The position numbers and the translations under genes are program-made. This document shows positions 56,601 through 64,000 of a stretch of DNA of 64,000 bases, piece after piece (position 1 is the first letter of the stretch; the number at the start of each line of letters is the position of its first letter). The stretch is from Neostapfia colusana (Eukaryota > Streptophyta > Magnoliopsida > Poales > Poaceae). The notes beneath the pieces are model-generated. The model did not search any database and was not told the DNA's origin. It saw only the letters and a program-made list of their open reading frames with translations. The DNA lies in assembly GCA_030760725.1 (NCBI GenBank), contig JASWHV010000011.1, forward strand, positions 16,331,501 through 16,395,500, given 5' to 3'.

Positions 56601-57680
56601 CCTGCCTGGAAATGGGAGGACGTGAGCATGGATTTCGTCGTGGGTTTACCCACCACCTTACAGAAACATGATTCTGTGTGGGTGATCGTCGATCGGCTCA
56701 CCAAAGTTGCCCATTTCATCCCGGTCAACACCAACTACAACGCCAAGAAGTACGCTGAACTGTACATCTCACGGATCCTATGCTTATACGGCGTACCCCG
56801 TACTATCGTATCGGACCGGGGCACTTTATTTGTGTCCCGTTTTTGGGAGCAGCTCCACGCTGCCTTGGGGACGAAGCTGATCCGTAGTTCAGCCTACCAC
56901 CCGCAGACGGATGGGCAAACGGAGCGGGTAAATCAAATCTTAGAAGACATGCTACGAGCTTGCGCTATCGACCACGGCAAGAACTGGGATGATCACTTGC
57001 CGTTAGCCGAGTTCTCGTACAACAATGGGTACCAAGCCAGCATCAAGATGGCGCCCTACGAGGCGCTATACGGGAGAAAATGCCGCACACCATTGAATTG
57101 GTGTGAGTCTGGCGAGAGGGTTACCTTCGGGATTGATCTTGTCAACAACGCGGAAGAAAAGGTTCGATTAATTCAAGCGAACCTAAAAGCCGCTCAATCC
57201 CGACAGAAACAGTATGCGGACCGGAGAAGGCGTCCGTTACAATTCGAAGCTGGAGACCACGTATATCTACGAGTGTCTCCAATGAAGGGCGTAAACAGAT
57301 TTGGGGTGAGAGGAAAGTTAGCACCCCGATTCATCGGTCCATTCCAGATTACCGAAAGATGTGGATCGGTGGCATACCGGCTAAGATTACCAGAAGCACT
57401 TTCCGGTGTGCACGACGTCTTTCACATTTCCCAGCTGAGGAAGTGTCTCAAGCTATCAACTACCGTTCAGCTGGAAGACATTGAAGAACTGCAACCGGAT
57501 CTCACCTATCGGGAGGAACCGGTGCAGATTATTGATGAAAAGGCCCGAACCACACGCAACCGTACGTTGTGGTTCTACAAGGTTCTGTGGAGTAATCACT
57601 CCATGGATGAAGCGACATGGGAGAGCGAAGAATTCCTTCGCACTAACTACCCCGACTTTCTCACGTCGCATATCCGGTAA
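53667..57680 (+). CDS. pol: Element D gag remnant-protease-RT-RNase H-integrase-chromodomain-like polyprotein
   Basis: About 1,337 codons without a stop, but no in-frame ATG near the junction. Order: end of capsid (EFLHLQQGSRNALEYSRAF), CCHC knuckle CYKCGRPGHFASSC (~54195-54240), protease DSGATHNFIS (~54426), RT FIDDILVYS (~55360), RNase H with VYCNASGIGLG (Asn codon 55806-55808 where relatives have Asp) and DHKSLKY, integrase zinc finger (H...H...CDTC, ~56418-56540), core VDRLTKVAHF, SDRGTLF, DGQTERVNQ (Asp, Asp, Glu all present), then the C-terminal tail with DEATWESEEFL to SHIR. The enzymatic domains look intact apart from RNase H; capsid is mostly deleted. Likely mobilised by an intact relative. 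Confidence 0.93.
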   Translation, partial: KTQEFLHLQQGSRNALEYSRAFNDLALYASYHADTDEKRRDHFYQGLNPLLKDKLAMFNRGSLNDIIDAAIVQEDSGKELAAAERKRSAPQSSGEGGGPSQKFRMVNRPPSGPRWQPPQRSMPFRGRPYSSPAFRPALPAPPQQQQQQRAMPRAFAPPQRMPGFRPPSTPPAAATCYKCGRPGHFASSCPERQGGGVAPQFPGRNQPRNPTNARRANPRPGTVHQLALEDVPEGEPILAGMFQLHQHPAIVLFDSGATHNFISQAFIAKHSLPILPTDSPYLICSPGGKISASVMVSKAPLCLAGRVYPTSLIILEGQKVDVILGMSWLTRHGAVLDTVLRVVHLNSEVHGSHSLFLDSPEIKLPSVYQATTIRLEDIPVVREFPDVFPDDLPGMPPDREVEFKIELAPGTMPISRRPYKMAPKELAELKTQLTDLLEKGFIRPSSSPWGCSALFVKKKDETLRLCVDYRPLNAVTIKNKYPLPRIDMLFDQLVEAKVFSKMDLRSGYHQIKIRAEDIPKTAFSTRYGLYEYLVMSFGLTNAPAHFMYLMNSVFMPELDKFVVVFIDDILVYSKSEEDHKKHLRIVLQRLRDHKLYAKFSKCEFWISQVPFLGHIISAEGIAVDPSKITQVLNWKSPRTVHEVRSFLGLAGYYRRFIPNFSKIAKPMTELLKKATKYVWSPACEAAFKALVKHLTSAPVLAQPDTTKPFDVYCNASGIGLGCVLMQDRRVVAYGSRQLRNHEQNYPTHDLELAAVVLALKMWRHYLLGNLVHLYTDHKSLKYIFTQKELNMRQRRWLELIKDYEIEIHYHPGKANVVADALSRKSHVNNLTITPLEESEPPLHVIPHGALYNLALIPTIREEIAAAQKNDKGMSHLRRRVDSGELKCFRKDGDGVLWFKDRIVVPRNPELRKKIFDEAHLSKFSIHPGSNKMYQELRSKFWWTRMKRETAKYVSECDTCRRVKADHMRKPGLLQPLGIPAWKWEDVSMDFVVGLPTTLQKHDSVWVIVDRLTKVAHFIPVNTNYNAKKYAELYISRILCLYGVPRTIVSDRGTLFVSRFWEQLHAALGTKLIRSSAYHPQTDGQTERVNQILEDMLRACAIDHGKNWDDHLPLAEFSYNNGYQASIKMAPYEALYGRKCRTPLNWCESGERVTFGIDLVNNAEEKVRLIQANLKAAQSRQKQYADRRRRPLQFEAGDHVYLRVSPMKGVNRFGVRGKLAPRFIGPFQITERCGSVAYRLRLPEALSGVHDVFHISQLRKCLKLSTTVQLEDIEELQPDLTYREEPVQIIDEKARTTRNRTLWFYKVLWSNHSMDEATWESEEFLRTNYPDFLTSHIR

Positions 57681-57715
57681 TTTTTCCACCGTCCTCTCTC
57701 TCATTTTCACCTTAT

Positions 57716-57750
57716 AATCTCGGGACGAGATTCTTTTAAGGGGGGAGGAA
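57716..57750 (+). other. Hairpin and polypurine tract, element D
   Basis: AATCTCG-GGA-CGAGATT at 57716-57732, then AAGGGGGGAGGAA at 57738-57750 next to the 3' LTR. Confidence 0.88.
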
Positions 57751-60700
57751 TGTAAGGGCCTCAGTTTTTGACACCCATTTGCAGTGTTCATCCCCACACC
57801 ACACACCTCATTTGAGGAAAAATGATGAACACAAATAAAGAGCAAGTAACAATTATCAACATGCTCATTAGGGAACAAACTCACACATTGCAAAAGTGGT
57901 ACTTCCCACATGTGATATAGATGGGCTGGACATATGAAAACTCCTACACTTTGCCAAGGATGTCCATGCCAAGTTTCACCCAAATTCAAAACATTTTTGA
58001 GGTCATCTTGGGTGTAGATAGGAAAGGGGCAGTTTGAAAACATATTCAAATTCAAACTGTTTTCACCCACTGAATTTAAAAGTGGAAGGCATATTCTTGC
58101 TCAGCACATTTTTGTGAGCTCACACACCAATTTTCACTCCATTTGGAGTTGATCTTGACATGAGCTAAGGGGGAGAAATTCAAACTTTATTTGAATTTCA
58201 AACTGCACTTGTGCTGAAATTCATTCAAACCAAACCTCATTTGAACTTTGATCAATTCAAATGGCTCTTGGGTGAATAATTTGAGTTGCCAAGGGTAGAA
58301 TAGGGTTCACTGTTTACCACAGCTGTTAGGAATAAATTTCAGAGGTTAAAAGAGGAGTGGGACCCACATGTCAGCCTCAGCCTCAAAGCAAACCGACTGA
58401 ACCACAGTTCAGTCGGTTCCCGGCTGTTGTGCGCGCGCGCCACCGAAGGGGCCGGCCGGCGCCAGCTCCTGCTGCGTGCCCCAAGCCGGAGGCCAGCCGG
58501 CCGAGCTATTTATTCCCTCCCCGGCGTGCCTCAGTCACCATTTCCCCGAGCTACCGACGTGCGCGACTGCTTTTCCCACTGCCATCGCCGCCGCTCGAGT
58601 TCCTGCTTGATCAAGCCGATCGCAGCTCCCTCTTTCCATTCCAAGGTCCCAGCAAGGTACTAGCAACCATCCTCCATCCTTCCCATTGATAGAAATCGAT
58701 TGAAACCGAGTGATATCGGCTGTGCCGAAAGATCAAACTCGGAACTGGAAACCGCCGCACCTCGGGCTCTCGTGGACAGCCCAACCTGGGCGTTGTCACG
58801 CCCGAGCCAAGGCACCCTTGGACGCGCAAGTGACCGATGCTGCTCACCCCCGAGCCACAGCTCGAGTGGTTGCTCATCGGCGGCGAATTTCCACTTTTCC
58901 CCTTTCTGTGTGCAGAACGACCCTCGGGTACGATTCTGTTTAATTCGTACTCTAGAAAGGATTAGAGGGCCTCAGGCCACTCCCACACGAACTAGACACG
59001 GTGACGCACAAGTTGCCTTCACAACTCTGGGCCGGAGAACTTCTGTGCCCGGCGTAATTCAAGGTCTACTAATGGCGGAACGCACGGGGGGTATCGGGCG
59101 CACGGTGAGGACCTATTTCGGGCCTTCCCCGAGCTGCCCCGAGTTCATGTCGACCTTCTCTGAGGTCCACTGATGCTCCCCGACCGGTTTCCCAAGTAGC
59201 TGAGGCACTAGGAGCATCAGCCGACATGGCCGAAGTCGTTCCGATATGGCGGCTCGTCGCCGACCATGCTCCGGCCGTTGTCATGAGCAGCTGACCCTCG
59301 GATCATGTTCCCCAAGTAAAAGTAGGCAGGGGCGGCCAGAATCAAGAAGTTTGAAGCTGTACAGCAGCCGGCGGCGAGCTCTCCGGCGAGGTCCCTCGGC
59401 GGCGGAGCGCGGGTGTCGCGAGGTTGAAGAAGGGGGTGGACCCCAGCTGTCAGCGGCCGATATTTTAAATCGGGATCCGGCTGCGGCCGGGATCGGGTGT
59501 GCTGGCGCGCAAAAGCCTTGTGGGCCGCGGTGTGCTGTCGCTTCGGCGTGCGACGCGTGTCCCCTGGGCCCACGCGCGAGTTTAAACTTTTCCCCGATTT
59601 TCAGATTTCCTTCAAACTTCAAATCCTTATAACTTTGGCTAGAAAGCTCCAAATTGAGTGAACCAAATTTTGCTGGATTCAGCTCTTTGAGTACTTTCCA
59701 GAAAATCAAGTGTCACTTCATGAAATTCCGTAATTCTCCAGAATTAATTCCTTAAAGTTTAAACTGTTAGGAATTTTAACTGGAGAATCATTTGGAGGAA
59801 AATCCTGAAATTTTGCTGAGATGTTCACCAAAATATCCTTGAACTACCATAAAAATTTCAGATCCATTTGAGCTCATTTAGTCCACCTAATGGTGTGATT
59901 AGTAAAACTGTTCCAGAGAAAATAGAAAATGTTCAGAAACATTTTCAGAATTTTCTCTGAAATTGTTTAGCTCATATCTTTAGTTAGAGACTTCCAAATT
60001 AAGTGAGACCAATTCCATTAGAACCCTCTGAAAATCTAGTTTTCAGAAAGTCATAGTTTGTTTCATGAAAATACCTAGAACACCCTAAAAGCCTTTAATT
60101 AAGGTCAAGGACATAATTATTTGTGGAGGGCTCAAATGAGCTTTGCTGCAACTAAAACTTGACCAAGTCTCTGTTTAGGTTGTAACCAAGCCACAGTAAA
60201 AGTTTCACAGTCATTAGGTCTATCTAGTAAAGGTTATAGACTTCACAACTTCAAAGTTAATACAAAAGCATTTAATTAATACATACATTGTTCTTATCAT
60301 GTAGTCGCTAAGGTCGAGGAGGAACCCGAAGTCCTAGACTTCGTTACTCCGGAGGAACAGCTAGCCTACGACCAAGAGCAGCAAGGCAAGCCCCGGTTTG
60401 CATTAACCATTTTATAAATTTTTATTGTTTTGAGCACATACTTGTTTTCTTTATGTTGTGCATCAGAGTCTTGTTTGGAAACCCCACTGCATAGCCAAGA
60501 AAACCATGGGTTGGGGTTTAGGATTGCAAACCCCGTTAGCCACTGCATTGCTAGGATAGAGTAGGATTCGGTACAAGTCGAGTAGTTGGAACTACTCGCG
60601 AGAATAGGCTAGAGGCACATTGCTCGGGTAGAGATAGCACATGATACACATGGCAAGAAAATGAGACCGAGCGGAGAGTAAGGGCAGCAGGACTTTGGGG

Positions 60701-61795
60701 CCTGTGTGCTGTAGCTCCGCTTGTGTCGATTGAGGACCGAGCCGTGTGCGGGCCTGTTGAACAAGCTAGAACAGTACCGAAGACCTACCGGCTATATGGG
60801 AACCGGGAAACTGATGTAACTCGGGTAGCTGGGTATTGAGGCATTGCCCGTCGTTCAGAGGGTAGGTTGAGAGCTCGAGGTGTAAATCAGCTGGCGGCAC
60901 AGAGATGCGCGTGCAGGGACCTCTTGCTCGGGACGATGGGACCGGTTCAATATTTGGCTAACGGGTGAAAGGTAGTCGCGTACGGCGTCCGTGATGGTTG
61001 TTGTAGGCAACATCGAGTACGGGCGTACGTGACGGGTTGTTCGGGTAACCCTGCAGGTGTAAATCGATTATAATCGCCGTCCCTCGCGGTCAGTGAGTAC
61101 CACTTGTTCACTGTACCGTGACGTAGAAAGAACAGGCTAGTTGCATGTTAAAATGTTGCTGATTGAAAGCTGGACATTGATTGTTAATGATATGCTGTAG
61201 CTTAGTGCCAACTAAAGTTCTTTTCAACTTTGGGCAAAGTACATGAGAGAAATGCGTTTCTTGTTTGATTGCGGCTCTCTCGTGTGCCTTAGCGTAAGGT
61301 TCTCCACAACCTGCTGCTAAAACTTGAAAGTAAGGTTCTACTAATTAGGCGAGTCCGTGCAAATGATTTTTACCTCATGCAACCCATTACCCTCATGTAG
61401 AGTTCCATGTTTAGGTGAGACGGGTCAGACTTGCTGAGCCTTCGTGCTCACTGCTTGTGTTTGAAGCTTTTGCAGGGTTCTATGAGGAAGGGACTCCCGA
61501 AGAGGAGACGGAACCCCAGGAGGGGAACCCCGTCGAGTGGGAGTCGTGCACGCCGCAGAGTTAGTGTGCGAGTGTGCTAGCAAGGACACGTTCGAGGGCT
61601 GAACGTGCACTTGATGCTTAGTCTACGCCCGCGAGTGTGGACTAAACTTATTTTGATGTAAACATGTTAATAAACTTGTTTATGTAATAAAGCTTCCGCT
61701 TCCGCTTTGTACCTTTGACGTGTGTTATACGGTGTTGTGCAACGCAGCACCCCTCAGCGTGATCCTGGCTCGACAGGACCAGTGGGGTCGTGTCA
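57751..61795 (+). repeat. 3' LTR of element D (4,045 bp)
   Basis: Offset from the 5' LTR is a constant 9,862 bp along its length. Ends TG and CA. All regulatory and coding-like blocks of the 5' LTR are repeated here. Confidence 0.97.
59072..61564 (+). CDS. Putative LTR-resident three-exon ORF, copy D 3' LTR
   Basis: Blocks at 59072-59164, 60313-60385 and 61476-61564, identical to those of the 5' LTR. In this position a transcript from the LTR promoter (TATA-like box near 58505) could end at the AATAAA signals near 61669 and 61686 without needing any internal retrotransposon sequence. Confidence 0.42.
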
Positions 61796-61800
61796 GCGCG
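61796..61800 (+). repeat. Target-site duplication GCGCG, right copy (element D)
   Basis: Matches 47884-47888. Confidence 0.95.
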
Positions 61801-61934
61801 CGCGGCAAAAGGCAGTGCGGCGGTGGCGGGAGGCGGGCGCGGCGGTGACGGGAGGCGGGCGCGGCGGAGCGCAGCAGAGGGGAATGCGGAGCGCGGTGGC
61901 AGGAGGGGTGGCAGGTAAGCCATCCCTCCTTAAT
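61801..61934 (-). other. CACTA-2 GC-rich repeat, right of element D
   Basis: Continuation of the GGCGGGAGGCGGG-type repeat cut by D. Confidence 0.7.
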
Positions 61935-61994
61935 TTATTCGCGACGGTCGGCAGTCGCAAATAATCCTAGCCGTCGCAAATGCGTTTCCTGTGG
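61935..61994 (-). repeat. Internal CACTA terminus-like sequence
   Basis: On the minus strand it reads CACCACAGGAAACGCATTTG, followed by CGACGGCTAGG and ATTTGCGAC units, i.e. a CACTA end with one base changed, plus a short subterminal region. It lies 1.2 kb inside the true right end. It may be a leftover end of a second element. Confidence 0.6.
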
Positions 61995-62370
61995 TGTTGG
62001 GCTGGGCCCTAAATGTACCGTGTCGAGCCCGACCCTAAATAGCTTGTGCCAGGCTGGGCCGGCCCAACTATTTATATAATAATTTAGCACTTCATCAATC
62101 AAAGTAATATCTAAACAATTACGCTACTAATCAAATAACTAATATATAAAACTACAAATTAAACAAGAAATCAACTAATTAAATGATTTGAACAACTAGT
62201 TATTCCATTGTTGAAACTAATTTAACAACTATTTAAATTGATTTAAACTATAAACTAACTACAAAAAAACAATTTAATTGCCAAATTAATTACAAATTAC
62301 TCTAAAACAATATTCAATTAACTCTACTCTAACTAAATCTAACTAACAACAAGAAAAAAATTAAAAAAAT
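61995..62370. other. CACTA-2 AT-rich interior
   Basis: Begins with a segment resembling 31090-31140 of CACTA-1 in reverse (CCTAAAT and CCGAC-rich), then AT-rich intron-like sequence without ORFs. Confidence 0.5.
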
Positions 62371-62934
62371 GCATGAACATTGGTTACCGAGAGGCGCTGG
62401 GCGCCGGAGGCGGGAGGCGGGGGCGTCCGGGCGCGGGAGCCGGGAGGCAGGGGCGGCCGGGCGCCGGAGCAGGGAGGCGGCGGGTGGCCGGGCGCCGGAG
62501 CCGAAGCAGGGAGGCGACGGCGACGGGGGAGCAGCGTGCACGACAAGCGGCGAGAGCCGGGCGGCGGCGCTGGGTGGTGGACGCGGGCGGACGGGGGTTG
62601 GGCGGCCGCCGGCGGTCGGTGCGCGGCGGCCGTGGCGGTGGCGGTCGGTGCGCGGCGGCCGTGGCGGCGGCGGGCGGACGGGGGCTGGGCGGCGGCCGGC
62701 GGTCGGTGCGCGGCGGCCGTGGCGGCGGCGGTCGGTGCGCGGCGGCCATGGAGGCGGCGGGCGGACGGGCGCGGGGCGGCGGCGGCGGCCGGTGCGCAGG
62801 CGGACGGGCGCGGAGCGGCGGGCGGCCGAGCGGCGGCGGGCGAAGGACGGGCGGCGGCGGATGGGTGCGGCGGACGGGCGCGGGGCGGCGGCGGTTGTGT
62901 GAACCGGGAGGTTCCCGGTCGACTATATCGGGGT
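62371..62934 (+). repeat. GC-rich tandem repeat block in CACTA-2
   Basis: Over 80% G+C by eye. An 87-bp unit occurs twice in tandem (about 62591-62677 and 62678-62764), with GGTCGGTGCGCGGCGGCC appearing four times. All frames stay open because stops are rare at this composition, so I do not call a gene. Possibly the GC-rich 5' untranslated or promoter region of the transposase. Confidence 0.7.
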
Positions 62935-63216
62935 CATTTACGACAGATTCCTTAATTGCGACGGCATTTCCATCGGCCGTCGCAAACAAGCTTTTAATTG
63001 CAACGGTTGCTAAATTTACGACGGCCACAGGTCCGGCCGTCGCAAATAAATGCTATTTGTGACGGCTGCAGTCGTTGCCGTCGCAAATAACGTACTATTT
63101 CCGACGGCTACTCTATTTGCGACGGCCTAGGGTTAGCCGTCGCAATTTAATTTATTTGCAATGGGTCGCCGTCGCAAATAATTCTAGCCATTGCAAAAAT
63201 CGGGTTTCCTGTAGTG
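62935..63216 (-). repeat. CACTA-2 right subterminal repeats
   Basis: TTTGCGACGGC and CCGTCGCAAAT units in both orientations ending TTTCCTGTAGTG. Confidence 0.9.
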
Positions 63217-63765
63217 TGACAGACCTACTGGAGAAGGGGTTTATTAGGCTGAGCTCCTCGCCATGGGGCTGTTTGGCATTATTTGCGAAGAAGAAAGATG
63301 AGACGTTGCGGCTTTGCGTGGACTATTGTCCACTAAACGCCGTGACTATCAAAACCAAGTACCCGTTGCCACGTATCGACATGTTGTTTGATCAGTTGGT
63401 CGAAGCAAAGATATTTCCAAGATGGACTTAAGATCCGGGTACCACCAGATTAAAATATAGGCTGAGGATATCCTGAAGATGGCTTTTTTGATGAGGTACG
63501 GGCTTTATGAGTACATGGTCATGTCCTTCGGCCTCACCAACGCTCTAGCCCATTTCATGTACTTGATGAACTTGATATTCATGCCGGAGATGAACAAGTT
63601 TGTTGTGGTATTCATCGACAATATATTGGTATATTCTAAGTCGGAGGAAGAACACGCGATGCACCTGTGTATAGTATTGCAAAGGCTGCGGGATCACAAA
63701 CTATACGCGAAATTCAGCAAATGTGAATTCTAGATATAGCAAGTGCCTTTTCTCGAGCATATTAT
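63217..63765 (+). pseudogene. pol: Element E RT (downstream of CACTA-2), broken
   Basis: Starts with TSD TGA and continues TDLLEKGFIRLSSSPWGC, KKDETLRLCVDYCPLN, a frameshift near 63415, then YGLYEYMVMSFGLTNA, MPEMNKFVVVFIDNILVYS and KLYAKFSKCEF, then TAG. The catalytic FIDD is changed to FIDN. Similarity to D ends at about 63765. Confidence 0.88.
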
Positions 63766-64000
63766 TATGAGACCTATGTGTGCTGAATACATTGGCTATG
63801 ATGATAAAATTTTTGAATTCTGCCAAAACACACTTTTTTTAAGGTCGGACTCTAGGTCCGAGCTCCGACAAGATCCGACGTAAGGTTCAACTTGCTATGC
63901 CTAGGTCCGACATGTGTTTGGCTAGCTCCGACGGTAGGTCCGACTAGCTTTGGTAAGTTTCGGTGCTAGGTTCTGCTAGCTTTGGTAAGCTCCGGCTCAA
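63766..64000 (+). other. Unidentified sequence, possible new element edge
   Basis: Abruptly replaces E sequence. TGAGACCTATGTGTGC starts at 63768 and could be an LTR start. Rich in AGGTCCGA/GCTCCGAC motifs and a direct repeat CTAGCTTTGGTAAG (63944-63957 and 63976-63989). No ORF. Confidence 0.35.

Larger units (their letters stand above)
47889..61795 (+). mobile_element. Element D: very young Ty3/gypsy element, 13.9 kb, capsid-deleted
   Basis: LTRs 47889-51933 and 57751-61795 are both exactly 4,045 bp and show no indel; I found no substitution in the many lines I compared. 5-bp duplication GCGCG is perfect. Order: LTR, PBS, leader, truncated ORF1, gag remnant fused into an uninterrupted protease-RT-RNase H-integrase-chromodomain-like frame, hairpin, polypurine tract, LTR. 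A 10-bp microhomology deletion removed the end of ORF1 and most of capsid. RNase H has Asn in place of the first catalytic Asp. It lies inside CACTA-2, which lies inside E. Confidence 0.97.
44783..63216 (-). mobile_element. CACTA-2: En/Spm-type DNA transposon, split by element D
   Basis: Ends CACTACAGAAATCC (44783) and TTTCCTGTAGTG (to 63216). Subterminal TTTGCGACGGC repeats occupy 44783-45180 and 62935-63216. Without the 13.9-kb element D and its duplication it is about 4.5 kb. On the minus strand it encodes the C-terminal part of a tnp2-type transposase (47760-46545) and a TnpA-like gene (46514-45348). The transposase lacks its N-terminal catalytic half, so it is non-autonomous. Excising it joins the RT of element E in frame. 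An additional terminus-like sequence lies internally at 61935-61994. Confidence 0.92.
36284..63765 (+). mobile_element. Element E: Ty3/gypsy element interrupted by CACTA-2, 3' part missing
   Basis: 5' LTR (36284-40198), Met-tRNA PBS (40202-40213), leader, ORF1 (41701-42661), gag (42936-44210), protease and RT start (to 44782), then RT resumes at 63217 after CACTA-2 and breaks off at about 63765. It retains the full ORF1-gag layout that B and D have lost. Many stops and frameshifts show it is old. The downstream half (RNase H, integrase, 3' LTR) is outside or deleted. Confidence 0.9.

Noticed and set aside
47889..61795. D as an autonomous, fully functional element
   Set aside because: Capsid is deleted, ORF1 is truncated, no gag-pol initiation codon, and RNase H has Asn at the first catalytic position.
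44783..61994. Inner CACTA element ending at 61994 as the unit that inserted into E
   Set aside because: The base triplet after 61994 (TTG) does not match TAA at the left end, whereas TGA after 63216 does with one change and restores E's frame.
62369..63062. Long overlapping open frames on both strands (up to 229 codons)
   Set aside because: The block is extremely G+C rich and repetitive; every frame is open and reads as Gly/Arg/Ala/Pro low complexity with no conserved motif. Compositional artefact.

Overview
This window is plant nuclear DNA, almost certainly from a grass (Poaceae). It consists entirely of nested transposable elements. I see no single-copy host gene, tRNA, rRNA or CRISPR array. 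The grass assignment rests on three things: long-LTR Ty3/gypsy elements of the chromodomain (Tekay/Del-like) type with an initiator-Met tRNA primer site, Tat-type Ty3 remnants, and CACTA elements with TTTGCGACGG or TTACGACGG subterminal repeats. It is inference; no host locus confirms it.

Layout. (A) 1-7590: broken minus-strand Ty3 element with its 3' LTR running off the left edge. 7830-13059: a mosaic of LTR fragments (H plus strand; I and J minus strand) and unassigned sequence. (C) 13060-~29590: 3' end of a plus-strand Ty3 element, split by (B), a complete minus-strand Ty3 element at 13368-27708 flanked by the target duplication ACCAG. (G) ~29590-34830: minus-strand Tat-type gag plus a 684-bp LTR, split by CACTA-1 (29698-32997, duplication TTG). 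(F) 34850-36283: plus-strand Tat-type reverse transcriptase remnant. (E) 36284-63765: plus-strand Ty3 element with 5' LTR, leader, ORF1, gag and part of pol, split inside its reverse transcriptase by CACTA-2 (44783-63216, duplication TGA/TAA). CACTA-2 is itself split by (D), a very young Ty3 element at 47889-61795 with two 4,045-bp LTRs that look identical and the duplication GCGCG. 63766-64000 is unidentified and may be the edge of another element.

Biology. The long-LTR family (A-E, H-J) is built as LTR, Met-tRNA primer site, ~1.5-kb leader, ORF1 (globular head, coiled coil, acidic tail; present in B, D and E), gag, protease-RT-RNase H-integrase-chromodomain-like tail, a hairpin, polypurine tract, LTR. 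Two copies, B and D, have independently lost the capsid part of gag. D also carries an Asp-to-Asn change in the RNase H active site, yet it is the youngest insertion, so it was probably mobilised in trans.

The most unusual signal is inside the LTRs. Each 4-kb LTR looks like a complete small gene: upstream near-palindrome, TATA-like box, three exon-like coding blocks rich in Glu, and AATAAA signals. Block lengths keep the same codon phase in every diverged copy I could compare, and between D and E most changed codons in the middle block are synonymous. I know of no described LTR-resident spliced gene of this kind. It is the best candidate here for an undescribed system; the splice junctions are inferred, not proven.
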